Assembly: GCA_036560445.1 (NCBI GenBank)
Contig: DATBRG010000001.1
Location: 1-64,000, forward strand
Origin: DATBRG01 sp036560445
GTDB lineage: Bacteria > Pseudomonadota > Gammaproteobacteria > Burkholderiales > Methylophilaceae
Reading direction: 5' to 3'
Length of the DNA: 64,000 nucleotides
Shown in pieces: positions 28,401 to 36,833 of this stretch. Both the position numbers and the translations under genes were made by a program. The notes below the pieces were generated by a model, which saw nothing but the letters and a program-made list of their open reading frames with translations, had not been told where the DNA came from and made no database searches. How positions within the stretch are numbered: position 1 is the first letter of the stretch; each line of letters opens with the position of its first letter.

Positions 28401-31400
28401 TGATTAACGACACCACCACGGGCGGCGTACAAAGCGACGAAGTCCGTTTCACTTCAACCGGCACTGACACCCTCACCCTGCGTGCGGGAGATGTTGGTCT
28501 CGAGAAAATCACTATAGCTACAGCTGCAGGCCTCACCACCGGCACCAACGACGCCAATATTGATGCATCGGGAATACTTGGCACCGCCAAACTCATCATT
28601 ACCGGTAACAATGGCAATAACAGCATCGTCGGTGGCAATGGTGGCGACAGCATTGTGGCTAACGCTGGTAACGACACCCTTGATGGCGGTGCGGGCAACG
28701 ACACCATGCTAGGTGGTGCTGGTAATGATACCTATGTGGTTGATAGCGCAACTGATGTAGTCACCGAAGCCACCAATGCCGGTACTGACACTGTAGAAAC
28801 CACGCTTGGCATCTACACGCTGAGTGCCAATGTAGAGAACCTCACCTATACCGGTAGTGGGGACTTTACCGGCACTGGTAATGCACTGAATAACATCCTC
28901 ACCGGCGGCGACGGCAACGACACGCTGGCTGGTGGTGCTGGCAACGACACCTATATCGTTAACAATGCCGCAGACGTAATCACTGAAACCGCCACTGGTG
29001 GAACATCTGATACGGTACAGACAGACAGCCTCAGCAGCCTCGACCTCTCCAATTACGCTAATGTCGAGAACCTCACCTATACCGGCAGTAGTGATTTCAT
29101 CGGCACCGGTAGCGCGGGTAACAACGTACTCACCGGGGGCAGTGGCAACGACACCTTGCTTGGCAATGCCGGTAACGACACCCTGATAGGTGGTGCAGGT
29201 GATGACCGTCTGAATGGCGGCGCGGGGAATGACTCTATGACGGGCGGCATAGGTAACGATACCTATACTGTTGATAGCGCCAGCGACATAGTCACTGAAG
29301 CTATTAACGAGGGGACTGATACCATCCAGACCAACCTCGCCAGCCTCAATCTTAATACTTACGCCAATATCGAGAACCTGACCTATACCGGTTCTGCTAA
29401 CTTCCTCGGTACTGGTAACAGCCTGGATAACAGTATCACCGGTAACACAGGTAATGACACCCTATTGGGTAATGCAGGTAACGACACGCTCAATGGCGGC
29501 GCTGGCAACGACACCATGGACGGCGGTGCGGGCAACGACATCTACTTGATTGCTGCAGCAACAGAACATGCGCAATATGAAATACAGGACTTTTCAGGCA
29601 CTGCAGACGAGATACGCTTTACCTCCACAGGCACCGATACTCTTGTGCTCTTTGCGGGCGATACCGGTATCGAGAAAATTACCATCGGCACTGCTACTGG
29701 CGATACTAGTGGGACTAATAATGCCAATATTGATGCCTCTGCACTGACGAACAGTTTGGCTATCACTGGTAATGGCGGCGACAACAGCCTCACGGGTGGA
29801 TCCGGCAGCGATACGATAGATGGCGGCGCAGGGAACGATACGATGATTGGTGGCGCGGGCAGCGACACCTACATTGTTGACAGTGTGGGCGACTCAATTA
29901 CCGAAGGCACCAATTCAGGTACCGACCTGATTAAGACCAGCCTGACCAGCCTCGATCTCTCACAAGCTAATTACACCAATGTCGAAAACCTGCTTTATAC
30001 CGGAACATCAGACTTTACTGGTTCCGGTAATAGTCTCAATAACAGCATCACCGGCGGCACAGGTAACGACAGCCTGAGTGGCGGCGCCGGCAACGATACG
30101 CTGGATGGTGGCCTCGGTGACGATACCTTGGTGGGCGGTGCTGATAACGATACCTACATCGTGGATAGCGTTGGTGATGTTGTCACCGAGGGGGCGAGTG
30201 CTGGTACTGACATCATCAAGACTTCTCTCATCAGCCTCGATCTCGGCAACTACAACAATATCGAAAACCTGACTTATACCGGCAGTGCCGATTTCACTGG
30301 TATTGGCAGTAGTCTCGATAACGCTATTACCGGTGGTATAGGCAATGACAGCCTTGCTGGCAATGCCGGTAACGATACGCTGGATGGAGGCGCTGGCAAT
30401 GACACCCTCGTAGGTGGTGCAGGCAACGATGTTTACGTCGTCGATAGTGCTAGCGATGTGGTGACCGAACTTAGCAACGATGGGACTGATGCCATCCAGA
30501 CCAGCCTTGGCAGCTTTGATCTCAATTCTTATGCCAATGTCGAGAACCTTATTCACACGGGTTCAAGCAACTTCATAGGCACTGGTACCGCGCTAGATAA
30601 CGCTATTACTGGTGGTTCAGGCAACGACACCCTGAATGGTGGCGCGGGTAACGATACGCTGGACGGCGGTTCAGGGAATGATGTTTTGTTTGGCGGTGCA
30701 GACAACGATACTTATGTTGTTGATAGCGTTAATGATGTTGTCACCGAGCTTAGCAACGAAGGCACCGATACCATACAGACCGCCCTTGCCAGCCTTGATT
30801 TACACGCTTATAGCAATATTGAAAACCTCGTTCACACTGGTTCAGTCAACTTCACTGGAACTGGGAATGGTCAGGATAACTCGATCACCGGCGGCACAGG
30901 CAGCGACACGCTGAATGGCGGCGGCGGAAATGACACGCTGGTAGGGGGTGCAGGTAACGACACTTATATTATTGACAGCTTGAGCGATGTAATTACCGAG
31001 GCCAGCAACGAAGGCACTGATACTATCCAGACTAGTCTCACTGTCATTAATCTGAATGCTTATACCGAGATAGAGAACATTTTCCATACTGGCTCAAGTG
31101 ACTTTATTGGAACCGGTACCGCAGCAAATAACTCCCTGACTGGCGGCTCGGGTAACGATAGTCTCTCGGGGCTCGGTGGCAATGACACGCTGGATGGCGG
31201 AGCCGGCAATGACACCCTCGTAGGCGGATCAGGCAATGATACTTACATCGTCGATAGCACAAGTGATGTGGTTGATGAGGCTGGTAATACAGATACTGCT
31301 GACACCATACGCACCGGCCTAACCAGCCTGGACCTGAACTCCTACAGCAACATTGAAAACCTGGTTCACACCGGCGCAACAAATTTCACAGGGACTGGTA

Positions 31401-32236
31401 CTTCATCGGACAATTCAATCACAGGCGGTTCAGGCAACGATACGCTGAATGGTGATACAGGTAACGATACGCTGGATGGCGGTACAGGTAATGATGTTCT
31501 GATTGGCGGTACAGGTAATGATGTCTATATAGTTGATAACGTCAGCGATGTGGTTACCGAAGCCAGCAACGAAGGCACTGATACCATCCTGACCAGCCTG
31601 ACCAGTTTGGACCTGAATGCTTTCAGCAATATCGAGAATCTGACCCACACCAGCTCAACCAACTTTATTGGCACTGGTAACTCTGCGGATAACTCCATCG
31701 CCGGGAACTCGGGGAACGATACATTGAATGGCGGCGCAGGCAACGATAACCTTTCGGGCGGCGGCGGCAATGATGTCCTTAACGGTGGCTCAGGTAATGA
31801 TTCTCTGAATGGTAGCTCAGGCAACGATGTCCTGACTGGTAGCGCAGGCAGCGATACCTTGGCTGGTGGCTCGGGTAACGATCTGCTGACGGGTGGTGCC
31901 GATAATGATGTCTTTGTATTCGATACCGCGTTGGGCTCTACCAATATAGACACCATTAGCGATTTCAATAGCAGTAGTGAACATGACATTCTCTCACTGA
32001 GCCATTCGATTTTCTCCAATTTGGCCATTGGCGACCTGACAACAACTGGGAATGCCTTTGATACTGGTTCTGGAGCCGGAGCAGTTGCAACAACAACCGA
32101 CCCAACCATTATCTACGATACCACCAGCGGAGCCTTATATTACGATGCTGATGGCACAGGCAGTGCCGCCGCTGTACAGTTTGCAACCCTGACCGGAGCC
32201 CCAGCTCTGACTGCGATTGATATCCATATTGTCTAG
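22481..32236 (+). CDS. Giant RTX calcium-binding protein
   Basis: A 3251-residue repeat protein, expected to be exported by type I secretion and to fold on calcium outside the cell. By hand count it holds about 23 copies of module A (YVVDSxxDVVTE, then GTDTIQT, NIENLTYTG and GTGN) and 7 copies of module B (DEIRFTSTGTDTL, GIEKITIGT, NIDAS). Each module ends in RTX nonapeptides GGxGNDxL. The last ~130 residues (VFVFDTALGSTNIDTISDFN then YYDADGTGSAAAVQF, ending DIHIV) look like the usual RTX C-terminal export region. No enzyme domain is recognisable, so an adhesin or surface-layer role is likely. No T1SS genes or acyltransferase are nearby. GGATTAGG precedes the ATG. Confidence 0.9.
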   Translation: MATFLGTPGADTLTGGTDNDLFIVNDPGDVVIEQPGEGTDTIEASVDVLSLSANVEDLTLTGTATHGTGNILNNLITGNSISSTLNGAAGDDTIIGGAGNDSLDGGTGNDSLSGGDGNDIYVVDSTSDKITESATGGTEDTVQASFSFVLGANLENLTLTGTEDINGTGNSLANSLTGNSGANILDGGAGNDSYAGGAGNDTYILDNLDEGFNVTEAMNEGTDTIQLKVSGAGDFTLGANIENVTIIGTGAINLAGNVLSNVLTGNAAANVITGGDTTGGAVGNDTLLGLAGNDTLIGLDGNDSLNGGAGADSMTGGAGNDIYVVDNIGDQVVEANDTVGGIDTVQASINFSIASLANVENITLTGTTALNATGNTADNNLTGNSGNNLLDGGAGNDTILGNAGNDTLIGGAGDDSLNGGSGNDIYVINSATDYTSGDIIFDSGATSESDEIRFAATTGTLILNSATFGIEKIVIGTGTGATAVTTGAQAINVDASAITNNLTITGNAGANSLTGGSGNDNLNGGAGNDTLSGGAGNDTLDGGVGVDSYAGGTGNDTYQADSITEATNISEGISAGTDSVLLNVATGGIYTVAANVENVALTGVGNVTLIGNSSDNSFIGNAANNSMDGGAGNDFLISLAGNDTLIGGTGNDSLDGGTGADSMTGGDGDDVYAVDNISDKIFEDSTAGSGTDTVDSTINYVLGANLENLTLLEVATAINGTGNSLDNMIIGNSRNNNLSGSDGNDTLLGGAGNDTLVGGLGGDSLNGGTGNDLYIVNSSTEYSGDSLLDTDGTNDELRFTTTTADTLTLSANTVGIDLVTIGTGTGVNAVSTGTANINVDASALTSGIVLVGNAGNNVLSGSSASDIIEGGIGNDSLVGGAGNDSLVGGAGNDTLAGGAGNDTYVIDINDTIDEGSNTDTGDTIQANFNLDLNNYAGIENGFLSGTASVNVIGNASNNTLIGNAGNNHLSGGAGNDLIYGAGGSDTLSGGLGNDIYLVDRPSVKVVEDLAQGTDKVLTTLFSYNMGDNLENLSYISFQNINQEGNANFLGNGNALNNTIVAGSGNDTLNGGAGNDNLDGGSSTFNIPSTRNHSGNDSLNGGEGDDTLQGQEGNDTLVGGMGSDALVGGADNDLYLINSFAEYTTGDVISDSSGTDELRFTGTTAGTLTLNLFTLGIEKITIGTGVGANAVITGTAAINIDASAILNSVSIVGNAGNNSLTGGASSDTLIGNAGDDTLAGGGGNDSLVGGSGNDTYVIDTGDIVIEAANGGTDTLQTNSITGLDLGNYNNVENLIYTGSADFTGIGSALNNIITGGSGNDSLSGGLGNDTLIGGAGDDSLDGGLGNDVLNGGSGNDTLDGGTGNDVYLIAAATDHVVAEISDSSGTADEIRFTSTSGDTLVLSPNDTGIEKITISTETGLTTGTSNEGIDASGITDTNKLIITGNNGNNSLIGGAGNDSIVGNGGNDTLDGGAGNDTLAGGVGNDTYMILQGSSDLVVESANAGTDSIVTDITNFFLTTTPFANIENLTYTGGSAFNATGNALNNAITGGSGNDSLTGLAGNDTLDGGAGDDSMDGGTGNDTYIVDSSSDSVNEALNAGIDTVIASSNSYTLAANIENLTHIGSSDFTGTGNELNNVITGSSGNDSLTGGSGNDTLDGNGGNDTLDGGDGNDVYLIASAADHTQAISDSGGTTDEIRFTSTGNDTLTLHAGDVGIEKITIATAAGLTTGTNDASIDASGILGTAKLIITGNNGNNSIVGGNGGDSIVANAGNDTLDGGAGNDTMLGGVGNDTYVVDSAADVVTEAANAGTDTVETTLGIYTLSANVENLTHLGGGDFTGTGNALNNVLTGGSGNDTLIGGAGNDTYIVNDAADIITETATGGTSDTVQTSSLDSIDLSSDYANVENLTYTGSGDFTGTGNELNNVITGGSGNDTLIGNAGNDTLIGGAGDDSLDGGAGNDIYIIGAAADHSASEVINDTTTGGVQSDEVRFTSTGTDTLTLRAGDVGLEKITIATAAGLTTGTNDANIDASGILGTAKLIITGNNGNNSIVGGNGGDSIVANAGNDTLDGGAGNDTMLGGAGNDTYVVDSATDVVTEATNAGTDTVETTLGIYTLSANVENLTYTGSGDFTGTGNALNNILTGGDGNDTLAGGAGNDTYIVNNAADVITETATGGTSDTVQTDSLSSLDLSNYANVENLTYTGSSDFIGTGSAGNNVLTGGSGNDTLLGNAGNDTLIGGAGDDRLNGGAGNDSMTGGIGNDTYTVDSASDIVTEAINEGTDTIQTNLASLNLNTYANIENLTYTGSANFLGTGNSLDNSITGNTGNDTLLGNAGNDTLNGGAGNDTMDGGAGNDIYLIAAATEHAQYEIQDFSGTADEIRFTSTGTDTLVLFAGDTGIEKITIGTATGDTSGTNNANIDASALTNSLAITGNGGDNSLTGGSGSDTIDGGAGNDTMIGGAGSDTYIVDSVGDSITEGTNSGTDLIKTSLTSLDLSQANYTNVENLLYTGTSDFTGSGNSLNNSITGGTGNDSLSGGAGNDTLDGGLGDDTLVGGADNDTYIVDSVGDVVTEGASAGTDIIKTSLISLDLGNYNNIENLTYTGSADFTGIGSSLDNAITGGIGNDSLAGNAGNDTLDGGAGNDTLVGGAGNDVYVVDSASDVVTELSNDGTDAIQTSLGSFDLNSYANVENLIHTGSSNFIGTGTALDNAITGGSGNDTLNGGAGNDTLDGGSGNDVLFGGADNDTYVVDSVNDVVTELSNEGTDTIQTALASLDLHAYSNIENLVHTGSVNFTGTGNGQDNSITGGTGSDTLNGGGGNDTLVGGAGNDTYIIDSLSDVITEASNEGTDTIQTSLTVINLNAYTEIENIFHTGSSDFIGTGTAANNSLTGGSGNDSLSGLGGNDTLDGGAGNDTLVGGSGNDTYIVDSTSDVVDEAGNTDTADTIRTGLTSLDLNSYSNIENLVHTGATNFTGTGTSSDNSITGGSGNDTLNGDTGNDTLDGGTGNDVLIGGTGNDVYIVDNVSDVVTEASNEGTDTILTSLTSLDLNAFSNIENLTHTSSTNFIGTGNSADNSIAGNSGNDTLNGGAGNDNLSGGGGNDVLNGGSGNDSLNGSSGNDVLTGSAGSDTLAGGSGNDLLTGGADNDVFVFDTALGSTNIDTISDFNSSSEHDILSLSHSIFSNLAIGDLTTTGNAFDTGSGAGAVATTTDPTIIYDTTSGALYYDADGTGSAAAVQFATLTGAPALTAIDIHIV
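27566..29224 (+). repeat. Internal tandem duplication in the RTX gene
   Basis: Two consecutive units related by a period of 879 nt (293 codons): for example, the cctcaccaccggcaccaacg stretch lies at 27652 and again at 28531. Over the following 300 nt the copies are nearly identical, with mostly silent changes. Each unit carries the end of one B module and two A modules. The duplication keeps the frame. Confidence 0.8.
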
Positions 32237-32248
32237 TACTTAACTATC

Positions 32249-32719
32249 ATGAACCTCGAAACCTGGGAGCTATTAAGCTATATCGTCACTGTGTTCGGCC
32301 TGCCCCTGGCTATTGTGGCTTTCATTTTTGAGCAACGCAAAGAACGTGAAAATGAGGAGGAAGAGGTCTACCAGCTATTGTCTGATGCTTATACGGATTT
32401 CCTCAAGCTGGCCATGGAAAACCCTGACCTCAAGCTGCGAAGCCAGGCTGAAACTGCCAATCTCACCGAGGATCAACAGGAGCGCATGCATGTACTGTTT
32501 GAAATCCTCATTTCGCTGTTTGAGCGTGCTTACCTGCTGGCTTATGAAGACAAGATGACTGGCAAGCAACTGCGGCGCTGGCGCTCTTGGGATGACTATA
32601 TGCGGGAATGGTGCGAGCGTGAGGATTTCCGTAAATTATTACCCAAACTGCTACAGGGCGAAGACCCGGACTTCTGCGCTTATATCGAGAATATCCTCAA
32701 AGAGACCCGCCATGCCTAA
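32249..32719 (+). CDS. Membrane-anchored coiled protein, unknown
   Basis: A 156-residue protein with one N-terminal membrane helix (LLSYIVTVFGLPLAIVAFIF) followed by a long charged helical domain beginning EQRKERENEEEEVYQLLSDA. It also has a WRSWDDYMREWCEREDF segment. Not recognised beyond similarity in layout to small DUF4760-like proteins. It starts 12 nt after the RTX gene and overlaps the next gene (ATGCCTAA), so the three may be co-transcribed. Confidence 0.65.
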   Translation: MNLETWELLSYIVTVFGLPLAIVAFIFEQRKERENEEEEVYQLLSDAYTDFLKLAMENPDLKLRSQAETANLTEDQQERMHVLFEILISLFERAYLLAYEDKMTGKQLRRWRSWDDYMREWCEREDFRKLLPKLLQGEDPDFCAYIENILKETRHA

Positions 32720-32954
32720 ACCACGGCTAGAATTGAACAGGCTGTTCTGGTTGGGGTTTATCTTGTTGATTGTTGGTAGCGGGCCTCTGCTGGCTATCAT
32801 ATTCGCTGCACAAGTCGGCTTGCTGGATGACCCGAATCCGAACCCGGTCGGGTTCGGCATGCTGGCAGGCCTAACCTTCTGGCCTGCCATTATCATGATG
32901 CTGGTAGGCTTCGCCCGAGCCGTGCGTAACCGCGACCAACAAGCTAAAAACTAG
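32712..32954 (+). CDS. Small two-helix membrane protein
   Basis: An 80-residue protein with two hydrophobic segments (FWLGFILLIVGSGPLLAIIF and FGMLAGLTFWPAIIMMLVGF) joined by a short loop LLDDPNPNPVG. Start at ATG 32712, overlapping the stop of the upstream gene by 8 nt, which implies translational coupling. Not recognised. It may partner the membrane-anchored protein encoded just before it. Confidence 0.65.
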   Translation: MPKPRLELNRLFWLGFILLIVGSGPLLAIIFAAQVGLLDDPNPNPVGFGMLAGLTFWPAIIMMLVGFARAVRNRDQQAKN

Positions 32955-32983
32955 CTAGGCTTCAACCAGAACCAATCTACCTC

Positions 32984-33856
32984 TCATTGAATGACGGTCA
33001 ACTTAAAACCTGCATCCCTTAAACGCTCAACCAAACCACCTTTGCCCGCCAGGTGCGATGCGCCGATTGCAATAAAAACCGGGCTTTCATTTGCCTGCTG
33101 GGCAATACGTTCAGCCATGCGCACATTACGCTCATCAATGAGTTTAACGCGCATCCTTGCCCATAAATCCTTGGTGAGCATGCCACCTGTGATCTTGTCA
33201 TCCAGGCCGGCGATCTTGGCACTGTCCTCAGTCAGGTAAGCATTGAGTAGAGATTCAAAATCTTTTTCTTTCTCTTCCTGGCTACGCTTCAGCACTGCGC
33301 GCAACATGGTCAGCTGATCCTCCTGACTGAAACTATCCAGCATACCAAAGTGCTCGGCCGTATCTTCAATGCCCAATATCTGCTTGGATTGCTCCTGCGC
33401 CTTGGCAAAAAGTTGTACATCCTGTGTAAAAGGCGACTGCGGCTTGGGCAGATCAAACACCATGGCCAACAGCCATGGTTTCATATGCATCGCAACATCG
33501 GTATGCATGGCATGAAAATCGGCGAGTTTCATCAACTGCTGCATCTCGGTTTCAGTCAGCAGATCACTGATTACATGGTCCTTCATGAAATAAACAGTGG
33601 GGTCTGATGGCGGCAGCGTCTCCATCATAAAGGCATCACTATCAGAAAGCGCTTTTAACAAGGCAGGCGAAAAGTCGTTAACGCGCGGATCATCCGAATG
33701 CATGGTGCCGAATAGATAGCTCACCTTGCCGCCAGGCGCCTCAGCCTTCCATAACAAGCCCTTTTCGGCGGCTTGCCCACTCATCACAAAACATAGCAGA
33801 ACTACAGAAAAAAGGCCTCGCATGAGGCCATTGAAACTAAGTGCGCGCATAAGCAT
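32984..33856 (-). CDS. TraB/GumN family protein
   Basis: A 290-residue exported protein with a signal peptide (LFSVVLLCFVMSGQAAE) and the TraB/GumN fold, related to the Tiki-type metalloproteases. The two GxxH signatures appear as LFGTMHSDDPRV near the N-terminus and AIGASHLAGKGGLVERL near the C-terminus, with an acidic motif METLPPSD between. A periplasmic or outer-membrane peptidase role is possible but unproven. It starts 2 nt after the YgiQ gene ends, so both share a transcript. Confidence 0.85.
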   Translation of the reverse strand: MLMRALSFNGLMRGLFSVVLLCFVMSGQAAEKGLLWKAEAPGGKVSYLFGTMHSDDPRVNDFSPALLKALSDSDAFMMETLPPSDPTVYFMKDHVISDLLTETEMQQLMKLADFHAMHTDVAMHMKPWLLAMVFDLPKPQSPFTQDVQLFAKAQEQSKQILGIEDTAEHFGMLDSFSQEDQLTMLRAVLKRSQEEKEKDFESLLNAYLTEDSAKIAGLDDKITGGMLTKDLWARMRVKLIDERNVRMAERIAQQANESPVFIAIGASHLAGKGGLVERLRDAGFKLTVIQ

Positions 33857-33858
33857 TC

Positions 33859-36006
33859 CTATCTGTTTGGACGAATTGCCCTTTTCGACACTGGCTCATG
33901 CTTTCGAGTTCTCGCGGCAGGAACAATCGGTTTCGCCGTAATAGGTTGAAATGCTGGAACCAGATGTTTTTTGCCATTCCCAATCAAATCGGCACGGCCC
34001 ATATTCTTCAAAGCCTCGCGCAGTAAAGGCCAGTTATTGGGGTCATGGTAGCGGATGAACGCCTTATGCAATCGACGCACACCGCCAGCCTTGGGGATGG
34101 CTACCTCTTCGCTGTCTGCGGTCACCTTGCGCAATGGATTCTTACCCGAGTGATACATAGCAGTCGCCATGGCCATCGGTGTCGGCGTAAATGTCTGTAC
34201 CTGATCCAGACGGAATCTATTAGCCTTCAGCCACAACGCCAGATTGAGCATGTCCTCATCTGTGGTACCAGGATGTGCGGCAATGAAGTAGGGAATCAGG
34301 TATTGCTCCTTGCCCGCTTCCTTGCTGAAACGCTCGAACATTTCCTTGAACCTGTCGTAAGCACCCATGCCCGGCTTCATCATCTTGGAGAGTACGTTCT
34401 CTTCGGAATGTTCAGGTGCAATTTTCAGGTAGCCGCCGACGTGATGCTGCACCAGTTCTTTCACATATTCCGGTGATGTCACAGCCAAGTCGTAACGCAG
34501 ACCAGAGCCAATCAGAATCTTCTTTACACCCTTGATGGCACGGGCTTTACGGTATAGCTGAATCAATGCCGAATGATCGGTATTGAGGTTTTCGCAAATG
34601 CCCGGATACACGCATGACAGCTTGCGGCAAGACTGTTCTATCTTCTCGCTCTTGCAGGCCATACGGTACATATTGGCTGTCGGCCCGCCGAGATCGGAGA
34701 TCACGCCGGTGAAGCCTTCCACCTTGTCGCGTATCTCTTCCACTTCACGCAGGATGGATTCCTCGGAGCGGCTCTGGATGATGCGGCCTTCGTGCTCGGT
34801 AATCGAACAGAAAGTGCAGCCGCCGAAGCATCCGCGCATGATGTTGACCGAGAAACGGATCATCTCCCATGCTGGAATCTTGGCATCGTTATAGACTGGA
34901 TGTGGCTTGCGCGCATAGGGCAAGTCGTAGATGTAATCCATCTCTTTGGTGGTGAGTGGAATCGGCGGTGGATTCAGCCAGACTTCGCGGTCCCCATGAC
35001 GCTGCACAAGCGCGCGAGCATTGCCTGGGTTGGCTTCCAGGTGCAGCACGCGTGAAGCGTGGGCATAGAGGACTGGATCAGCCGCGACTTCTTCATAAGC
35101 CGGCAGGCGTACCACTTGCAAAGCGCGATCAGCTTTGGGTTTACGGATAATTTGGATAACATTGACGGATGCATCTGCTTCAGCAGCCTTGGCTGAGGTA
35201 CTGGCACATGATTCACCAGTTTTCTCCATAGCTGGTTCCATGGCATACGGGTCTATCGGCGCATCAATTTTCCCGGGACGATCCAGATTGGTGGAAGCCA
35301 CTTCAGACCAACCTTCGGGCAGGCTTTTGCGCAAATATGCGGTGCCGCGAATATCAGTAATCTCGGCTACTTTTTCACCCTTGGCAATGCGATGGCTCAA
35401 CTCGACCAAGGCACGCTCGGCATTGCCATAGAGCAGGATATCGGCCTTGGAATCTACCAGCACGGAGCGGCGCACTTTATCCGACCAGTAATCATAATGA
35501 GCAATGCGCCGCAATGAGGCTTCAATGCTCCCAATCACCAGCGGCACATCGGGGAAGGCCTCACGACAACGCTGGCTATAGACCAGTACAGCGCGGTCTG
35601 GCCGCTTACCAGCTTCGGCATTGGGTGTGTAGGCGTCATCGGAGCGAATCTTGCGGTCAGCCGTGTAGCGATTGACCAGCGAATCCATATTGCCCGCAGT
35701 CACGCCAAAATACAGGTTAGGTTTACCCAAGGCTTTAAAAGCATCGGCCGATTGCCAATCAGGCTGGGCAATAATCCCAACGCGAAAGCCTTGTGCTTCC
35801 AGCAAACGCCCTACCAGCGCCATGCCAAAGCTGGGATGGTCGATGTAAGCATCGCCTGTCACCAGGATGATGTCGCAGCTATCCCAGCCCAGCGCGTCCA
35901 TCTCAGCACGACTCATGGGCAGAATGGGCGCAGCACCAAAACGCTTTGCCCAATAAGGACGGTAGCTGTTGATTGGTTTAGCCAGATTGTGGGTGTATTG
36001 CTCCAT
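33859..36006 (-). CDS. ygiQ: YgiQ-type radical SAM protein
   Basis: A 715-residue UPF0313 radical SAM enzyme. The 4Fe-4S motif CxxxCxxC is in MRGCFGGCTFCSITEHEGR near residue 390, preceded by a cobalamin-binding-like N-terminal region (CDIILVTGDAYIDHPSFGMA) and followed by SDLGGPTANMYRMAC. The C-terminus is basic. The substrate is unknown; the family is widespread in proteobacteria. The start at 36006 fits the family N-terminus with PYWAKRFGAAPILPMSRAEM. Confidence 0.92.
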   Translation of the reverse strand: MEQYTHNLAKPINSYRPYWAKRFGAAPILPMSRAEMDALGWDSCDIILVTGDAYIDHPSFGMALVGRLLEAQGFRVGIIAQPDWQSADAFKALGKPNLYFGVTAGNMDSLVNRYTADRKIRSDDAYTPNAEAGKRPDRAVLVYSQRCREAFPDVPLVIGSIEASLRRIAHYDYWSDKVRRSVLVDSKADILLYGNAERALVELSHRIAKGEKVAEITDIRGTAYLRKSLPEGWSEVASTNLDRPGKIDAPIDPYAMEPAMEKTGESCASTSAKAAEADASVNVIQIIRKPKADRALQVVRLPAYEEVAADPVLYAHASRVLHLEANPGNARALVQRHGDREVWLNPPPIPLTTKEMDYIYDLPYARKPHPVYNDAKIPAWEMIRFSVNIMRGCFGGCTFCSITEHEGRIIQSRSEESILREVEEIRDKVEGFTGVISDLGGPTANMYRMACKSEKIEQSCRKLSCVYPGICENLNTDHSALIQLYRKARAIKGVKKILIGSGLRYDLAVTSPEYVKELVQHHVGGYLKIAPEHSEENVLSKMMKPGMGAYDRFKEMFERFSKEAGKEQYLIPYFIAAHPGTTDEDMLNLALWLKANRFRLDQVQTFTPTPMAMATAMYHSGKNPLRKVTADSEEVAIPKAGGVRRLHKAFIRYHDPNNWPLLREALKNMGRADLIGNGKKHLVPAFQPITAKPIVPAARTRKHEPVSKRAIRPNR

Positions 36007-36148
36007 AGGCCGCGCATTCTACTCTGTAATAGACTGATTACGAAGCAGTTTTACAATCCATTTACAGCTTGGTTAAGTAAAATCCGCCACATGTGACTAA
36101 ACCATAGCAAAATAAGCATCTCGGCAATGATTTAGACTGATACTCGTC

Positions 36149-36826
36149 ATGATCCCCTGGCTAACGGCTAACGCACCCTTCCCTTCAATAGAATCAGCTT
36201 TGCAAGAGCCAAACGGCCTGTTGGCTGCAGGTGGGGATTTATCCGCAAAACGCCTGTTACAAGCTTATAAGCTTGGAGTTTTCCCTTGGTTTAGCGAAGG
36301 CCAACCTATCCTTTGGTGGAGCCCGGATCCGCGGATGGTGCTGTTTCCGGGTGAACTATATATATCAAGCTCTCTCAAGAAACGCCTGAGAAAAAATGAA
36401 TATGAAATCCGCTTTGACAGTGCTTTCAGAGCAGTGATGCTGGCTTGTGCCACTACCCCGCGGCCAGGCCAGGATGGTACCTGGATAACTCAGGAAATCC
36501 TCGATGCTTATTGCCAGCTATATCAGCTTGGCTATGCGCACAGTGTTGAAACCTGGATTGATGGACAACTTGCAGGAGGTATCTATGGAGTGGCTATAGG
36601 CCGCATGTTTTATGGGGAATCCATGTTTCATCATGTAACCGATGCCTCAAAAATCGCCTTCGTGCATCTCGTGCAGTATTTACAGCAACACGACTTCGGT
36701 ATGCTGGATTGCCAAATGAAAACCTCGCATCTGGCCTCTCTCGGGGCGCGTGAAATACCCCGTATGGAATTCTCGCTAAAATTGGCAGAATTGGTAAACT
36801 ATCCACAAGTATCCAGCGATTGGTAA
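36149..36826 (+). CDS. aat: Leucyl/phenylalanyl-tRNA-protein transferase
   Basis: Adds Leu or Phe from tRNA to N-terminal Arg or Lys, marking proteins for ClpAP. The 225 residues include family motifs FPSIESALQEPNGLLAAGGD, ILWWSPDPRMVLFPGELYIS and VGIAIGRMFYGESMF-like GVAIGRMFYGESMFHHVTDA, ending near MEFSLKLAELV. It is followed immediately by bpt, the other N-degron transferase. Confidence 0.95.
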   Translation: MIPWLTANAPFPSIESALQEPNGLLAAGGDLSAKRLLQAYKLGVFPWFSEGQPILWWSPDPRMVLFPGELYISSSLKKRLRKNEYEIRFDSAFRAVMLACATTPRPGQDGTWITQEILDAYCQLYQLGYAHSVETWIDGQLAGGIYGVAIGRMFYGESMFHHVTDASKIAFVHLVQYLQQHDFGMLDCQMKTSHLASLGAREIPRMEFSLKLAELVNYPQVSSDW

Positions 36827-36833
36827 TTTGGCC

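Noticed and set aside
22700..31900. Regularly spaced short repeats resembling a CRISPR array
   Set aside because: The repeats are coding RTX nonapeptides in one continuous frame, with variable third positions and no unique spacers.
22481..32236. Many long minus-strand and shifted open frames within the RTX gene
   Set aside because: They mirror the repetitive Gly-Asn-Asp coding of the plus strand (Ser/Pro/Leu-rich products), have no start signals and recur with the repeat period.
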